Shown here piece after piece: positions 1-6,364 of a stretch of DNA of 32,464 bases (positions are counted from its first letter, which is position 1; each line of letters starts with the position of its first letter). The notes below the pieces were generated by a model. The model made no database searches and was not told where the DNA came from. It saw nothing but the letters and a program-made list of their open reading frames with translations. Made by a program: the position numbers and the translations under genes. Origin of the DNA: Blautia sp. GTDB taxonomy: Bacteria > Bacillota > Clostridia > Lachnospirales > Lachnospiraceae. The stretch lies in the NCBI GenBank assembly GCA_023663685.1, contig JAMPHB010000002.1:128709-161172 (forward strand), written 5' to 3'.

Positions 1-90
1 CATCTCTCCGGTGCTCTCCAGCAGCTCTTCCAGCTCCTTTAAAAGCGTGCTCTGCCGCTCGCTAAACCCTGCCATCTGCTTTTCTTCCAT
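1..90 (-). CDS. 5' end of an unrecognised gene (cut by window edge)
   Basis: The first 30 residues of a minus-strand gene run off the left edge of the window. They begin MEEKQMAGFSERQSTLL and continue as a charged, probably helical stretch rich in Glu and Leu. An in-frame stop codon (TAG) lies 21 nt upstream, so translation begins here or at the internal Met at residue 6. A good sigma-A promoter lies just upstream. No family can be assigned from 30 residues. It is the next gene downstream of the Spo0A-like response regulator but has its own promoter and a tandem repeat in front of that promoter, so it is probably regulated separately. Confidence 0.5.
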   Translation of the reverse strand, partial: MEEKQMAGFSERQSTLLKELEELLESTGEM

Positions 91-131
91 CTTCCCGCTG
101 CCTCGTACTTTCTATTGCTTCCTAATAGGTT

Positions 132-160
132 ATTATATACATATTTTTCTTATCTGGCAA
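132..160 (-). promoter_or_regulatory. Sigma-A promoter of the cut-off gene
   Basis: On the minus strand the -35 element TTGCCA (155-160) and a perfect -10 TATAAT (132-137) are separated by 17 bp. The start codon at 90 is about 40 nt downstream. A tandem 12-bp repeat lies immediately upstream of the -35. Confidence 0.7.
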
Positions 161-163
161 GAA

Positions 164-187
164 AATTCCCTGTGCAATTCCCTGCGC
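164..187. repeat. Tandem 12-bp direct repeat next to a -35 element
   Basis: AATTCCCTGTGC (164-175) is followed directly by AATTCCCTGCGC (176-187), with 11 of 12 positions identical. The pair abuts the -35 (155-160) of the promoter of the cut-off gene on its upstream side. This is where a regulator would bind side by side. The regulator is unknown. Confidence 0.6.
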
Positions 188-221
188 ACTACAGAATCTG
201 CCTGCTTTCCATACGCTTATC

Positions 222-998
222 TCAGTTCTGCTTCAACAGATTCGCATAATAGCAGATAAACTCCATCATGGTCGGCACGCCCTTATCTGACCGGATTCTC
301 GCGGTGTAGTGCTCCAGCAGGTCATCCGGGTCGCTGAGCTGCCACGCCCGGTTAATGGCATTTTGCATCGCGCGCTCAATGCTGACGGCGGATTTCCGGT
401 ACATTCCGCTCAGTTTCCGGCACACATTCGGCTGTGGCTCCCTGTATGTAATCAAAATTGCGTCCGTCAGATACTGGAAGCCCTTCGCCTTTGGGCTGAT
501 TCCCACGAAGCCCAGCTCTCTTTGTATGCGCATCACAAGCCTCCGGTTCATCTCCTCTTCGGTCAGCACCTCCGGTTCCCCGGCGCGAAGGCGCGCGCCA
601 AGAATCATATCCTTTAGCATCTGCAGAAATTCCACCACATATTTCGCCGAATAATTCTCCTCATGCTTCGACATAATGAAATCCGCGCCGAGAGTCCTCG
701 CCTGCTCGTAAGTGACGTTGCTGGAATTGTTCGTAGTGACCAGAATATACGGCAGATGGGGCAGCTCCAGCTTCGCCAGCCCCGCCAAAAACAAAAGGCC
801 GTTTCCGCTTCCATGATGCAGCTCCAGATCCAGGATCACCACATCCGGCAGACATGCCTTCGCAAGCACCAGCCCCTGCTCGGAGCTGTTCGTCGAGTCC
901 TGAAACTTGAGTCCCGGAGCCTCGTCTATATAATAGGCAAGCTCCCTGCGCGCCTTTTCATCATCTTCAATGACTAAAACCGTTAGTTCTCGTTCCAT
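222..998 (-). CDS. Response regulator with Spo0A-type DNA-binding domain
   Basis: This 258-residue two-domain regulator has an N-terminal receiver (about 1-125) with the acidic pocket EDD at 11-13, the phospho-acceptor Asp57 in VVILDLEL, Thr88/89 and Lys111. Residues about 150-256 match the Spo0A C-terminal DNA-binding domain. Conserved blocks are KGFQYLTDAI, SIERAMQNAINRAW and a C-terminal PTMMEFI segment. The Glu-Arg of the recognition helix is kept. The receiver is not a close Spo0A match, so I read this as a Spo0A-domain paralogue rather than Spo0A itself. It follows an AgrC-like kinase on the same strand, with 110 bp between them that carry its own promoter. The ribosome site AAAGGA precedes the ATG. 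Matches to the Spo0A box occur upstream of the neighbouring LytTR and XRE genes, so it may control them (inference). Confidence 0.85.
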   Translation of the reverse strand: MERELTVLVIEDDEKARRELAYYIDEAPGLKFQDSTNSSEQGLVLAKACLPDVVILDLELHHGSGNGLLFLAGLAKLELPHLPYILVTTNNSSNVTYEQARTLGADFIMSKHEENYSAKYVVEFLQMLKDMILGARLRAGEPEVLTEEEMNRRLVMRIQRELGFVGISPKAKGFQYLTDAILITYREPQPNVCRKLSGMYRKSAVSIERAMQNAINRAWQLSDPDDLLEHYTARIRSDKGVPTMMEFICYYANLLKQN

Positions 999-1028
999 AT
1001 TTTACCAGTCCTTTGCTATTGTAAATAT

Positions 1029-1057
1029 ATTATATATATCGTTTTTATTCTTTTCAA
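1029..1057 (-). promoter_or_regulatory. Promoter of the Spo0A-like regulator
   Basis: The minus-strand -35 TTGAAA (1052-1057) and -10 TATAAT (1029-1034) are separated by 17 bp, and the start codon is 31 nt further on. Just upstream lies AACTAACA (1062-1069), the same octamer that occurs twice in front of the LytTR regulator gene (3011-3018 and 3021-3028). A common regulator is therefore possible. Confidence 0.7.
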
Positions 1058-1108
1058 CATAAACTAACAGGAACCAATAAAACATAACATGTAGTGCGGT
1101 CTTCTGCG

Positions 1109-2575
1109 CTAATCCGACGGCAGGATATACAAATCGCTTCTCACATTCAGCATCGACAGCTCCGCATTCCGGTAGGAGCGAATCAGAAAGTGCCCTTTTC
1201 CGTCAAATACCAGCGCAAGCTTCTTGGTATAGGGCTTCCCCTCCGGTGAAAATTCATGGATATGCAGTGACGCCCTGTACTTCTTTTTTATCTCCCATAT
1301 GTCCAGAAGCCCGATTCCGCTGCCGCCCTCATGCAGGTGCGTCGAATGCCTCTCCAGCCCGAATTCTTTATACACGGCCGGGTCAAAGGGCGCGCCGCTG
1401 TCGCTGACCTCGATCACCGGAAAATGGGTGAGCACGCCCAGGTGTATGAGAATGGTACGCTTTTCGCTGTCTGCGATGGCGATGATGGCATTCTCAACCA
1501 GATCCGACAAAAGATGGGAGCAGTCTGTCTCCCCGATGCGCGCGGGAACCGCCTCCGAAAAGCCGCTTCCCACCTTTACCTCACAGCAGATCTTCTTCTC
1601 CGCCGCCCGGTCATGCATGTAGGCGAGGACGCCGTCCAGCCCCACATGCCCGGTCTGCGCCACGCTCTCCCGGTTGCTCTCATAGGCCGCCAGTATCCCG
1701 CGCCTGCCCTTTGCAAGCTCCTCCAGCTGTCCCGACAGCGCCCTGCCGTGCGCCTTTACCTCTTCCGGCGGCTCGACCACACTCCGGAGAAAGGCCTGCA
1801 CGGAAGCTTCCATCGCCGGAATCAGCTTGTTGTCCCTGTGAATGATGTGCGCCAGTCCGTCGTTATTTTCCTCCAGCTTTCGTATGTATGCCTCCTTCTC
1901 CGCAAGCTCCTGCCGGAGGGATTCCAGCTCCATGCGCCTTAAACGTTTGCGGTAGTAGCTGGTGATGAGGCTCTGCCAGATGACAAAGAACAGAAAGCCG
2001 AATAGGCAGAGAAGCAATAATACGATTCCTCTTTTCGCATATTGGATAAATCTCCAGTGTGTTCCGGCAAGAATGCACAGATTCAGGAGTATCCCCAATA
2101 CGAGGCAGACGATAAATACCGACCCCTGTGAATCCAGCTTCAGCCCCTTCCGCAGCCGCCTGATCTTAAATATCCCCTCACTCATCGCAATGGATAAAAA
2201 CCCAATGATCAGATAAATGAATACCGGTGTCGAATACTGCACATCTAAACTACAGACAGCCAGACACGTTCCGACAAGCAGGCTTCCCACAGCATACAAG
2301 GCATAACTTATGCCATAGGCCAGCATACCAATCGTAAGCGTCACTTTTACCGGATTATGATAAAAATACAGCAGCAGCAGAAAAAACAACAGCAGGGACA
2401 ATGCGTAGGCTGAAATCCCCGTCAGGAAAAACACAGCACTGCTTACAATCGAAAGAAGCGCAACCGCCATGATCCGGCTCAAAAGAGTTCTCTTTGCACT
2501 GATATTGAGAAAGTGCGTATAGAGGTTTATCGCCATCCAGTATATGCAGACTGTCCGTATCCATGTAAAATCCAT
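1109..2575 (-). CDS. AgrC-like GHKL sensor histidine kinase
   Basis: This is a 488-residue membrane sensor kinase. The first 205 residues hold about six or seven hydrophobic segments, as in peptide-sensing AgrC/ComD-type kinases. A coiled coil (about 208-240) leads into the H-box LAHIIHRDNKLIP, with His243 or His246 as candidate phosphoryl site. The GHKL ATPase follows: N-box LSDLVENAI with Asn362, G1 motif VSDSGAPF with Asp392, and G2 motif GGSGIGL at 418-423. The ribosome site AGGAG lies at 2581-2585. The downstream gene on the same strand encodes the Spo0A-type response regulator, its likely partner. A 17-residue peptide ORF starts divergently about 100 bp upstream, which makes a peptide ligand worth considering, although no AgrB-type processing enzyme is visible in the window. 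Confidence 0.85.
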   Translation of the reverse strand: MDFTWIRTVCIYWMAINLYTHFLNISAKRTLLSRIMAVALLSIVSSAVFFLTGISAYALSLLLFFLLLLYFYHNPVKVTLTIGMLAYGISYALYAVGSLLVGTCLAVCSLDVQYSTPVFIYLIIGFLSIAMSEGIFKIRRLRKGLKLDSQGSVFIVCLVLGILLNLCILAGTHWRFIQYAKRGIVLLLLCLFGFLFFVIWQSLITSYYRKRLRRMELESLRQELAEKEAYIRKLEENNDGLAHIIHRDNKLIPAMEASVQAFLRSVVEPPEEVKAHGRALSGQLEELAKGRRGILAAYESNRESVAQTGHVGLDGVLAYMHDRAAEKKICCEVKVGSGFSEAVPARIGETDCSHLLSDLVENAIIAIADSEKRTILIHLGVLTHFPVIEVSDSGAPFDPAVYKEFGLERHSTHLHEGGSGIGLLDIWEIKKKYRASLHIHEFSPEGKPYTKKLALVFDGKGHFLIRSYRNAELSMLNVRSDLYILPSD

Positions 2576-2680
2576 ATTTTCTCCTCATATTCTTAAAAAT
2601 CCGATGCCATGAAATCCCGCAAATCAAATGTAAAATATGCCACCCAAATCCTATGATAAAGAAAAAAGGAGGTGTTGCAA

Positions 2681-2734
2681 ATGAGCTTTTGGGAACGCGT
2701 TATTAATTTTGCATGGCGTGCTGTCTTTGGCTAA
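2681..2734 (+). CDS. 17-residue peptide ORF with a perfect ribosome site
   Basis: The ORF encodes MSFWERVINFAWRAVFG and stops with TAA. An ideal Shine-Dalgarno, AAGGAGGTG (2667-2674), lies 6 nt upstream of the ATG. A leaderless 17-mer rich in Trp and Phe with only a few charges (Glu, three Arg) would form an amphipathic helix, like a phenol-soluble-modulin-type or unmodified signal peptide. It sits divergently beside the AgrC-like kinase and in front of a 46-bp repeat array. I do not recognise a family. It could instead be a leader peptide for the structured RNA that follows. A weak promoter candidate (TAAAAT at 2631-2636) lies upstream. Confidence 0.5.
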   Translation: MSFWERVINFAWRAVFG

Positions 2735-2744
2735 TCGCTGACCG

Positions 2745-2877
2745 CAACTATGCAACGACCGTGTAGCTGTTCAACAAATTGTTGATTTCAATCATCTGAC
2801 GGATTATATAGTTACATCAACAAAGCGTTGATTCCAACTATACGGCGAATATTATAGTTACATCAGCGAATTGCTCA
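2745..2877 (+). repeat. Degenerate 46-bp tandem repeats with small stem-loops
   Basis: This is the non-coding stretch after the 17-mer ORF. It repeats with a period of 46 bp: TCAACaaattGTTGA at 2771-2785, TCAACaaagcGTTGA at 2817-2831 and a decayed copy TCAGCgaattGCTCA at 2863-2877. Each is followed by a CAACTATACGGCG-like tail; a related tail at 2745 suggests half a unit before the first. The first two units hold a 5-bp stem with a 5-nt loop. Candidates are a small structured RNA or an array of protein-binding sites. No gene lies between 2735 and 3128. Confidence 0.55.
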
Positions 2878-2899
2878 AAGGGCACAAGCAATGCCAGGA

Positions 2900-2932
2900 G
2901 ATGATGTCCCGGGGACACCCCGGGGCATCATC
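2900..2932 (+). other. Strong 15-bp hairpin without a U tract
   Basis: GATGATGTCCCGGGG (2900-2914), loop ACA, and CCCCGGGGCATCATC (2918-2932) pair over 15 bp with a single G-T wobble. On the plus strand it is followed by an A-run, not a T-run, and on the minus strand the T-run comes before the stem. It is therefore not a textbook intrinsic terminator on either strand. It may stabilise or process the repeat-containing transcript, or block transcription in a factor-dependent way. Confidence 0.6.
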
Positions 2933-3010
2933 AAAAAACCCGCCGTGATTTCAAAAAAATTTTATTTCTTTATCCCCAATTATACCCATTTTTCGGGCTT
3001 TTTCAATTCC

Positions 3011-3028
3011 AACTAACAAAAACTAACA
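3011..3028 (+). promoter_or_regulatory. Direct repeats resembling a LytTR-type binding site
   Basis: AACTAACA occurs at 3011-3018 and 3021-3028, spaced by 10 bp (one helical turn). A looser TAACTATATCTAACG follows at 3046-3060. LytTR domains bind pairs of short repeats about one turn apart upstream of their targets. The octamer also occurs upstream of the response-regulator promoter (1062-1069). The assignment to the LytTR protein encoded next is inference. Confidence 0.4.
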
Positions 3029-3062
3029 TATTTTGTGGCAAAGAGTAACTATATCTAACGGA

Positions 3063-3096
3063 TTTTTTCGACAAAACGTTATACTATATTATGGTA
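3063..3096 (+). promoter_or_regulatory. Spo0A-box-like site overlapping the LytTR gene promoter
   Basis: Read on the minus strand, 3063-3076 is TTTTGTCGAAAAAA, a full match to the Spo0A box core TGTCGAA in its usual T/A-rich setting. It overlaps candidate promoter elements for the LytTR gene: -10 TATACT at 3080-3085, or TCGACA (3068-3073) with TATGGT (3090-3095). The Spo0A-domain response regulator of this locus is the obvious candidate to bind it (inference). Confidence 0.5.
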
Positions 3097-3128
3097 AGTA
3101 CAAAGGAACAAGATAGGAGTAGAAAAAT

Positions 3129-3842
3129 ATGTGGAATATTGTTATTTGTGAACCAAATAAGTCCTTTACAGGAAGATTCAGTGACCAGATCCGGAAATTC
3201 TATGAATCTCGGAATTTCGACATCAACATTCAGATCTACCATAATGCCACAGCCCTGACCGCATACTTCGAAAGACCGATCAATCTTATCTTTTTAAATA
3301 CCCGTCCGGATGGGAATTCTGACTATGCCCTTGTAAAGCAGATTGTGGAGCTTCATCCAAAGGCACGGCTTATCTTTTTGAGTGACCACGACGAGGACGT
3401 CTTTGAAGCCATCAATTACCATCCCTACCGCTATATCCGTAAGCAATACTGGGACAAAGAGCTGGGCGAAGCCCTCGACAGTCTCTGGACAGCCGAGCAT
3501 CAGGGACATTTTATCTTAATCAAGCAGAAGCGGGTCACCACCGCGATTCCGATCGACGATATCCTCTATGTGGAGAGCGCCGGCCACTATGTGGTATTCC
3601 ACTGCACTGGCCGGGTTTACCGTACACGGGATAAGCTGGCCACCTTTGAGCCAAGGCTTACCGCCCAGTACTTTATTCATCCCGCCAAAAGCTATCTGAT
3701 TAACTGCGCCGCCATCGAAAGATTCGGTCCGACCATTTTCCTGAAAAACGGAGGCCGGATTTCGTGCAGCAAGCCGCGCTATCAGGATACCATTCTGCTT
3801 TACGAGAAATATGTAAAGGAAATGCATCCGGATTCCCAGTAA
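3129..3842 (+). CDS. LytTR-domain regulator with a degenerate receiver
   Basis: This is a 237-residue DNA-binding regulator. The N-terminal 120 residues fold like a response-regulator receiver, but the phospho-acceptor position is Asn57 (INLIFLNTRPDG) and the acidic pocket is reduced to ICEPN. Phosphorylation in the usual way is therefore unlikely. Residues about 128-230 are a LytTR domain: ILIKQKRVTTAIPIDDILYV, then a histidine-rich strand and FIHPAKSYLINCAAIERF. This domain binds short direct repeats, in the manner of AgrA and ComE. AGGAG (3115-3119) lies 9 nt before the ATG. The upstream region holds a Spo0A-box match and candidate LytTR repeats, so both cross-regulation and self-regulation are possible. 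Confidence 0.85.
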   Translation: MWNIVICEPNKSFTGRFSDQIRKFYESRNFDINIQIYHNATALTAYFERPINLIFLNTRPDGNSDYALVKQIVELHPKARLIFLSDHDEDVFEAINYHPYRYIRKQYWDKELGEALDSLWTAEHQGHFILIKQKRVTTAIPIDDILYVESAGHYVVFHCTGRVYRTRDKLATFEPRLTAQYFIHPAKSYLINCAAIERFGPTIFLKNGGRISCSKPRYQDTILLYEKYVKEMHPDSQ

Positions 3843-3998
3843 GGCGAATCGTTCTTCCCATTTCAGGCAGCTCCCCTTCTGCCCTTTTCCCCTCCCACGT
3901 TCATTTCTGTTTTTTCTACTATCACTTCGTCTTTTCATATATTCTGATTGTTTATATTTTTAATTCGATAGGCTATTTTTATGCACTCATGGAAACAT

Positions 3999-4043
3999 TA
4001 TAATGAAACTGTAAGTTTAAAAAAGTAACCCACAGTTTCATTA
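3999..4043 (+). promoter_or_regulatory. Promoter and 12-bp inverted-repeat operator of the first XRE gene
   Basis: A perfect -10 TATAAT (3999-4004) overlaps the left arm of an exact inverted repeat, TAATGAAACTGT (4001-4012) and ACAGTTTCATTA (4032-4043), with a 19-bp spacer. The -35 is poor (TTTTTA near 3976). Arms covering the -10 and the transcribed start fit a repressor operator, probably self-regulation by the encoded XRE protein. An RNA hairpin in the leader is the alternative. Confidence 0.55.
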
Positions 4044-4061
4044 CCACGATAGAGAGTTATT

Positions 4062-4316
4062 ATGCCAAAATCAAAGCCAAAGAAATTTAAAAATACCGAC
4101 AAATACTATGAGATTTCCACGAATATTATCCACTACCGCAAGCTGGCAGGACTGACGCAGGGACAGCTCGCCGAGCGAATCGACGTGACACAGCCCTACC
4201 TGTCAAAGATTGAATCACTCACCACCTCCACGATGTGTTCTCTGGAGGTGCTGTTTGACATTGCAGAGGCGCTGAACGTTCCTGCCTACAAGCTGTTAAA
4301 GCCCGCAGATGAATAG
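4062..4316 (+). CDS. Small XRE-family transcriptional regulator (first copy)
   Basis: This 84-residue protein is essentially one Cro/C1-type helix-turn-helix domain (residues about 18-75: LAGLTQGQLAERIDVTQPYL then SKIESL). It lacks a separate sensor or oligomerisation domain, similar in size to SinR-like regulators. It is about 70% identical to the next gene, so the pair arose by tandem duplication. The ribosome site (GAGAG) is weak. The upstream inverted repeat at 4001-4043 suggests autoregulation. Confidence 0.8.
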   Translation: MPKSKPKKFKNTDKYYEISTNIIHYRKLAGLTQGQLAERIDVTQPYLSKIESLTTSTMCSLEVLFDIAEALNVPAYKLLKPADE

Positions 4317-4338
4317 AATGCCATATTTTACGCCCTCA

Positions 4339-4411
4339 TTTTGGCAAAAACTGCATCTTTTTGACAAAAATACATATATTTTCCCCATTTGCAGCAATTT
4401 TGTACTATAAT
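4339..4411 (+). promoter_or_regulatory. Paired Spo0A-box-like sites and -10 of the second XRE gene
   Basis: TTTTGGCAAAAA (4339-4350) and TTTTTGACAAAAA (4358-4370) lie 19 bp apart. On the minus strand the second reads TTTTTGTCAAAAA, matching the Spo0A box TGTCRAA; the first differs at one core base. A perfect -10 TATAAT lies at 4406-4411 with no good -35. The boxes are centred about 54 and 74 bp upstream of the expected start, a typical position for activation. Confidence 0.5.
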
Positions 4412-4466
4412 AGACCTATGAAAAAGCAGATAAACGGCAAATACAGTGAATGAGGAAGCGAAATCC

Positions 4467-4727
4467 ATGACAAAAACAAGATCCCCAAAAATCGACAATA
4501 CAGACAAATACTATGATATCTCCGCCAATATCCTCCACTATCGGAGGCTTTCCGGGCTGACGCAGGGACAGCTCGCAGAAAGGGTCGATATCTCCCAGCC
4601 CTATCTCTCCAAGGTTGAATCCCTGCGCAATCCCACCATGTGCTCCTTAGAGGTACTGTTTGACATTGCGGAGGAGCTTCAGATTCCCGTCTACAAGCTG
4701 TTCAAGTCCCCTGACGAGGAGGAATAG
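4467..4727 (+). CDS. Small XRE-family transcriptional regulator (second copy)
   Basis: This is an 86-residue, single-domain Cro/C1-type regulator (LSGLTQGQLAERVDISQPYL then SKVESL) paralogous to the upstream gene. I chose the ATG at 4467 because GAGGAA lies 9 nt upstream. An in-frame GTG at 4446 would add seven residues but has no ribosome site. The C-terminus is acidic (SPDEEE). A shared terminator with the convergent polysaccharide gene follows. Confidence 0.8.
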   Translation: MTKTRSPKIDNTDKYYDISANILHYRRLSGLTQGQLAERVDISQPYLSKVESLRNPTMCSLEVLFDIAEELQIPVYKLFKSPDEEE

Positions 4728-4760
4728 GACTCTTTTGTGTTTTCATTTCCGTGCACGATA

Positions 4761-4795
4761 AAACCGCTATATCCGGTCTCCCGGTATAGCGGTTT
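4761..4795. terminator. Bidirectional hairpin between convergent genes
   Basis: AAACCGCTATA (4761-4771) pairs with TATAGCGGTTT (4785-4795), with an inner CCGG/CCGG stem. On the minus strand TTTT follows the stem; on the plus strand GGTTT closes it. It sits between the second XRE gene (+) and the Wzz-like gene (-). Confidence 0.65.
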
Positions 4796-4813
4796 ACTAC
4801 ATTTCTAATCGCT

Positions 4814-6358
4814 TTACTCCAGCACCACGGCTCCCATCACCGGCACCTGGTACTGCTTACAGATATTCAGCTCTCCCTCCAGATGCGAGTATTTTGACGT
4901 CTCCAGCTGCTCTACCAAAATTACCGCCTCCGCGCTCGTAAGCGCCTCCAGCGACTCTGTATCAAAGATTACGGAGCCTCCGGCTGTCACCTCCACATGC
5001 GCCTGCGAAAGCTTTTTCTGCAGCTTCTCAACCAGAGAACGCGCCTCCGCAGAATCCGCCGCTCCAGTCAGGTGAATCCGTTTCCAGCCGTTCTTCGCGA
5101 TTGCGATCTCCATCTCTGTACAGATCCGTTTTACGTTCTCCGACTCTCCCAGCACGCAGATGTCCTTGCGGAAAATATGCTCCAACAGCTCATCCAGCCC
5201 CCTGCCAAAACGTTTTCCTGCGCCTGTCTCCACCTTCTTATAGGTGCCGAAAACATGCAGCCGGTATCCCAGCAGCAAATCGTTCACCGAACGAAGCCTT
5301 GCGCTTAAGAGATAGATCATCGCATAGTAAACACAGCCTAAAAACAGTCCCATCAGCAGACCCAGCGCTAAATACTTCACATTTACCCATTGAAATTTCA
5401 CCGGGGCAGGCGGTTCCAGAGTCTTTTCTTCCGCCGCCTCTGTGCCCTCTGTCTGCTCCTCAGAATCCGCCGGATCCTGCGCCACTTCAATCCTGCGGCC
5501 GGTCTCCTTCAGCACTCTCTCGGAAAAATATACCTGCTGCTCCGGACTCAGGGAGCTTTTCAGGGTGTCTATCGTATTTTTAAGCCCCTGCAGAGCCGCA
5601 ATCATCCCCTGCTGCGAGGAGCGCAGATCTGCCCGCAGCGCCTCTTTGTAGCTCTCTCTCACCTTCGTAATGTCAAAGTCCCCATAGATTTCCTGCAGAG
5701 CCTCCGTCTCTCCTAAAACGGTCTGCTCAAGCACTTTGCCCAGCGCACGGACGTTCTCCTCACTGCTTCCAACCACAGTGATTCTTATCATGCCCGTGCT
5801 GCTCGTGCTGTCCGTCGAAATACATTCCTCCATGAAGGAAATTCCCTTCTCCCAGCCGATCGCCTCCGCCATGGCCGTATACACCTCGTTCCTGTATAAA
5901 GCCTGCACATAGGAGTCCGTAATATTGCCGATGTTGTTGTATTTTCCCTCCACCGGGTATGTCACTTCATAATGATTGTCTACATAGAACTGTAAGCTGA
6001 GCGTCGGCACACGGTTTGTTTCGACGTGCATCACAATGGAATCGTTGTAATATTCCTCCATGTCGGAATAATTTTTCTGGTATTCCTGATACACCGCAAA
6101 CAGCGCATCCGCCGCCTTAATCTGCTCGTCCGTCAATACCTCCGTCTCTTTTGTGTAATCAAGCTCCTCCGTGCTAAGCTCCTGCTCTATGGCCAGCATC
6201 TGTGCATCATAATCTGCCCGTCCCTGACTGTACAGCTTATAGCCGCCTCCCAAATCCACCAGCACCATCAGCGCCAGCGCCCACACGATGAGCCTCCGCC
6301 ATCTGCGCAGCACATAATACAACAAATCAACCAAGCTAACCTCTAACTCTGCCTCCAT
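4814..6358 (-). CDS. Wzz/CpsC-like polysaccharide co-polymerase with a degenerate kinase-like tail
   Basis: This 514-residue membrane protein has a short cytoplasmic N-terminus (VSLVDLLYYVLRRW), a first membrane segment (about 23-40), a long extracytoplasmic region with coiled-coil character, and a second membrane segment around 330-355 (YLALGLLMGLFLGCVYY). That is the chain-length-determinant topology. The remaining ~150 residues look like the fold of a CpsD/BY-kinase-type ATPase (ICVLGESENVKRI, IHLTGAADSAEA, VIFDTESLEAL). The Walker A GxxxxGK(S/T) loop and the C-terminal tyrosine cluster are missing, so this part should not be an active kinase. It starts 6 nt after the stop of the O-antigen-ligase-like gene, so the two form an operon. 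Likely role: setting the length of, or assembling, a surface polysaccharide. Confidence 0.75.
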   Translation of the reverse strand: MEAELEVSLVDLLYYVLRRWRRLIVWALALMVLVDLGGGYKLYSQGRADYDAQMLAIEQELSTEELDYTKETEVLTDEQIKAADALFAVYQEYQKNYSDMEEYYNDSIVMHVETNRVPTLSLQFYVDNHYEVTYPVEGKYNNIGNITDSYVQALYRNEVYTAMAEAIGWEKGISFMEECISTDSTSSTGMIRITVVGSSEENVRALGKVLEQTVLGETEALQEIYGDFDITKVRESYKEALRADLRSSQQGMIAALQGLKNTIDTLKSSLSPEQQVYFSERVLKETGRRIEVAQDPADSEEQTEGTEAAEEKTLEPPAPVKFQWVNVKYLALGLLMGLFLGCVYYAMIYLLSARLRSVNDLLLGYRLHVFGTYKKVETGAGKRFGRGLDELLEHIFRKDICVLGESENVKRICTEMEIAIAKNGWKRIHLTGAADSAEARSLVEKLQKKLSQAHVEVTAGGSVIFDTESLEALTSAEAVILVEQLETSKYSHLEGELNICKQYQVPVMGAVVLE

Positions 6359-6364
6359 TGCCGT

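Noticed and set aside
2745-2877. CRISPR array
   Set aside because: The 46-bp units are degenerate along their whole length with no constant repeat and unique spacer pattern, and no cas genes are present.
2900-2932. Hairpin as an intrinsic terminator for the 17-mer peptide transcript
   Set aside because: It is followed by an A-run on the plus strand, and the T-run precedes the stem on the minus strand, so the U tract is on the wrong side.
5101-5583. Long plus-strand open frames opposite the Wzz-like, AsnA, PurL and helicase genes
   Set aside because: They are shadows of the real minus-strand genes: no ribosome sites, Arg/Pro/His-rich composition and no family motifs.
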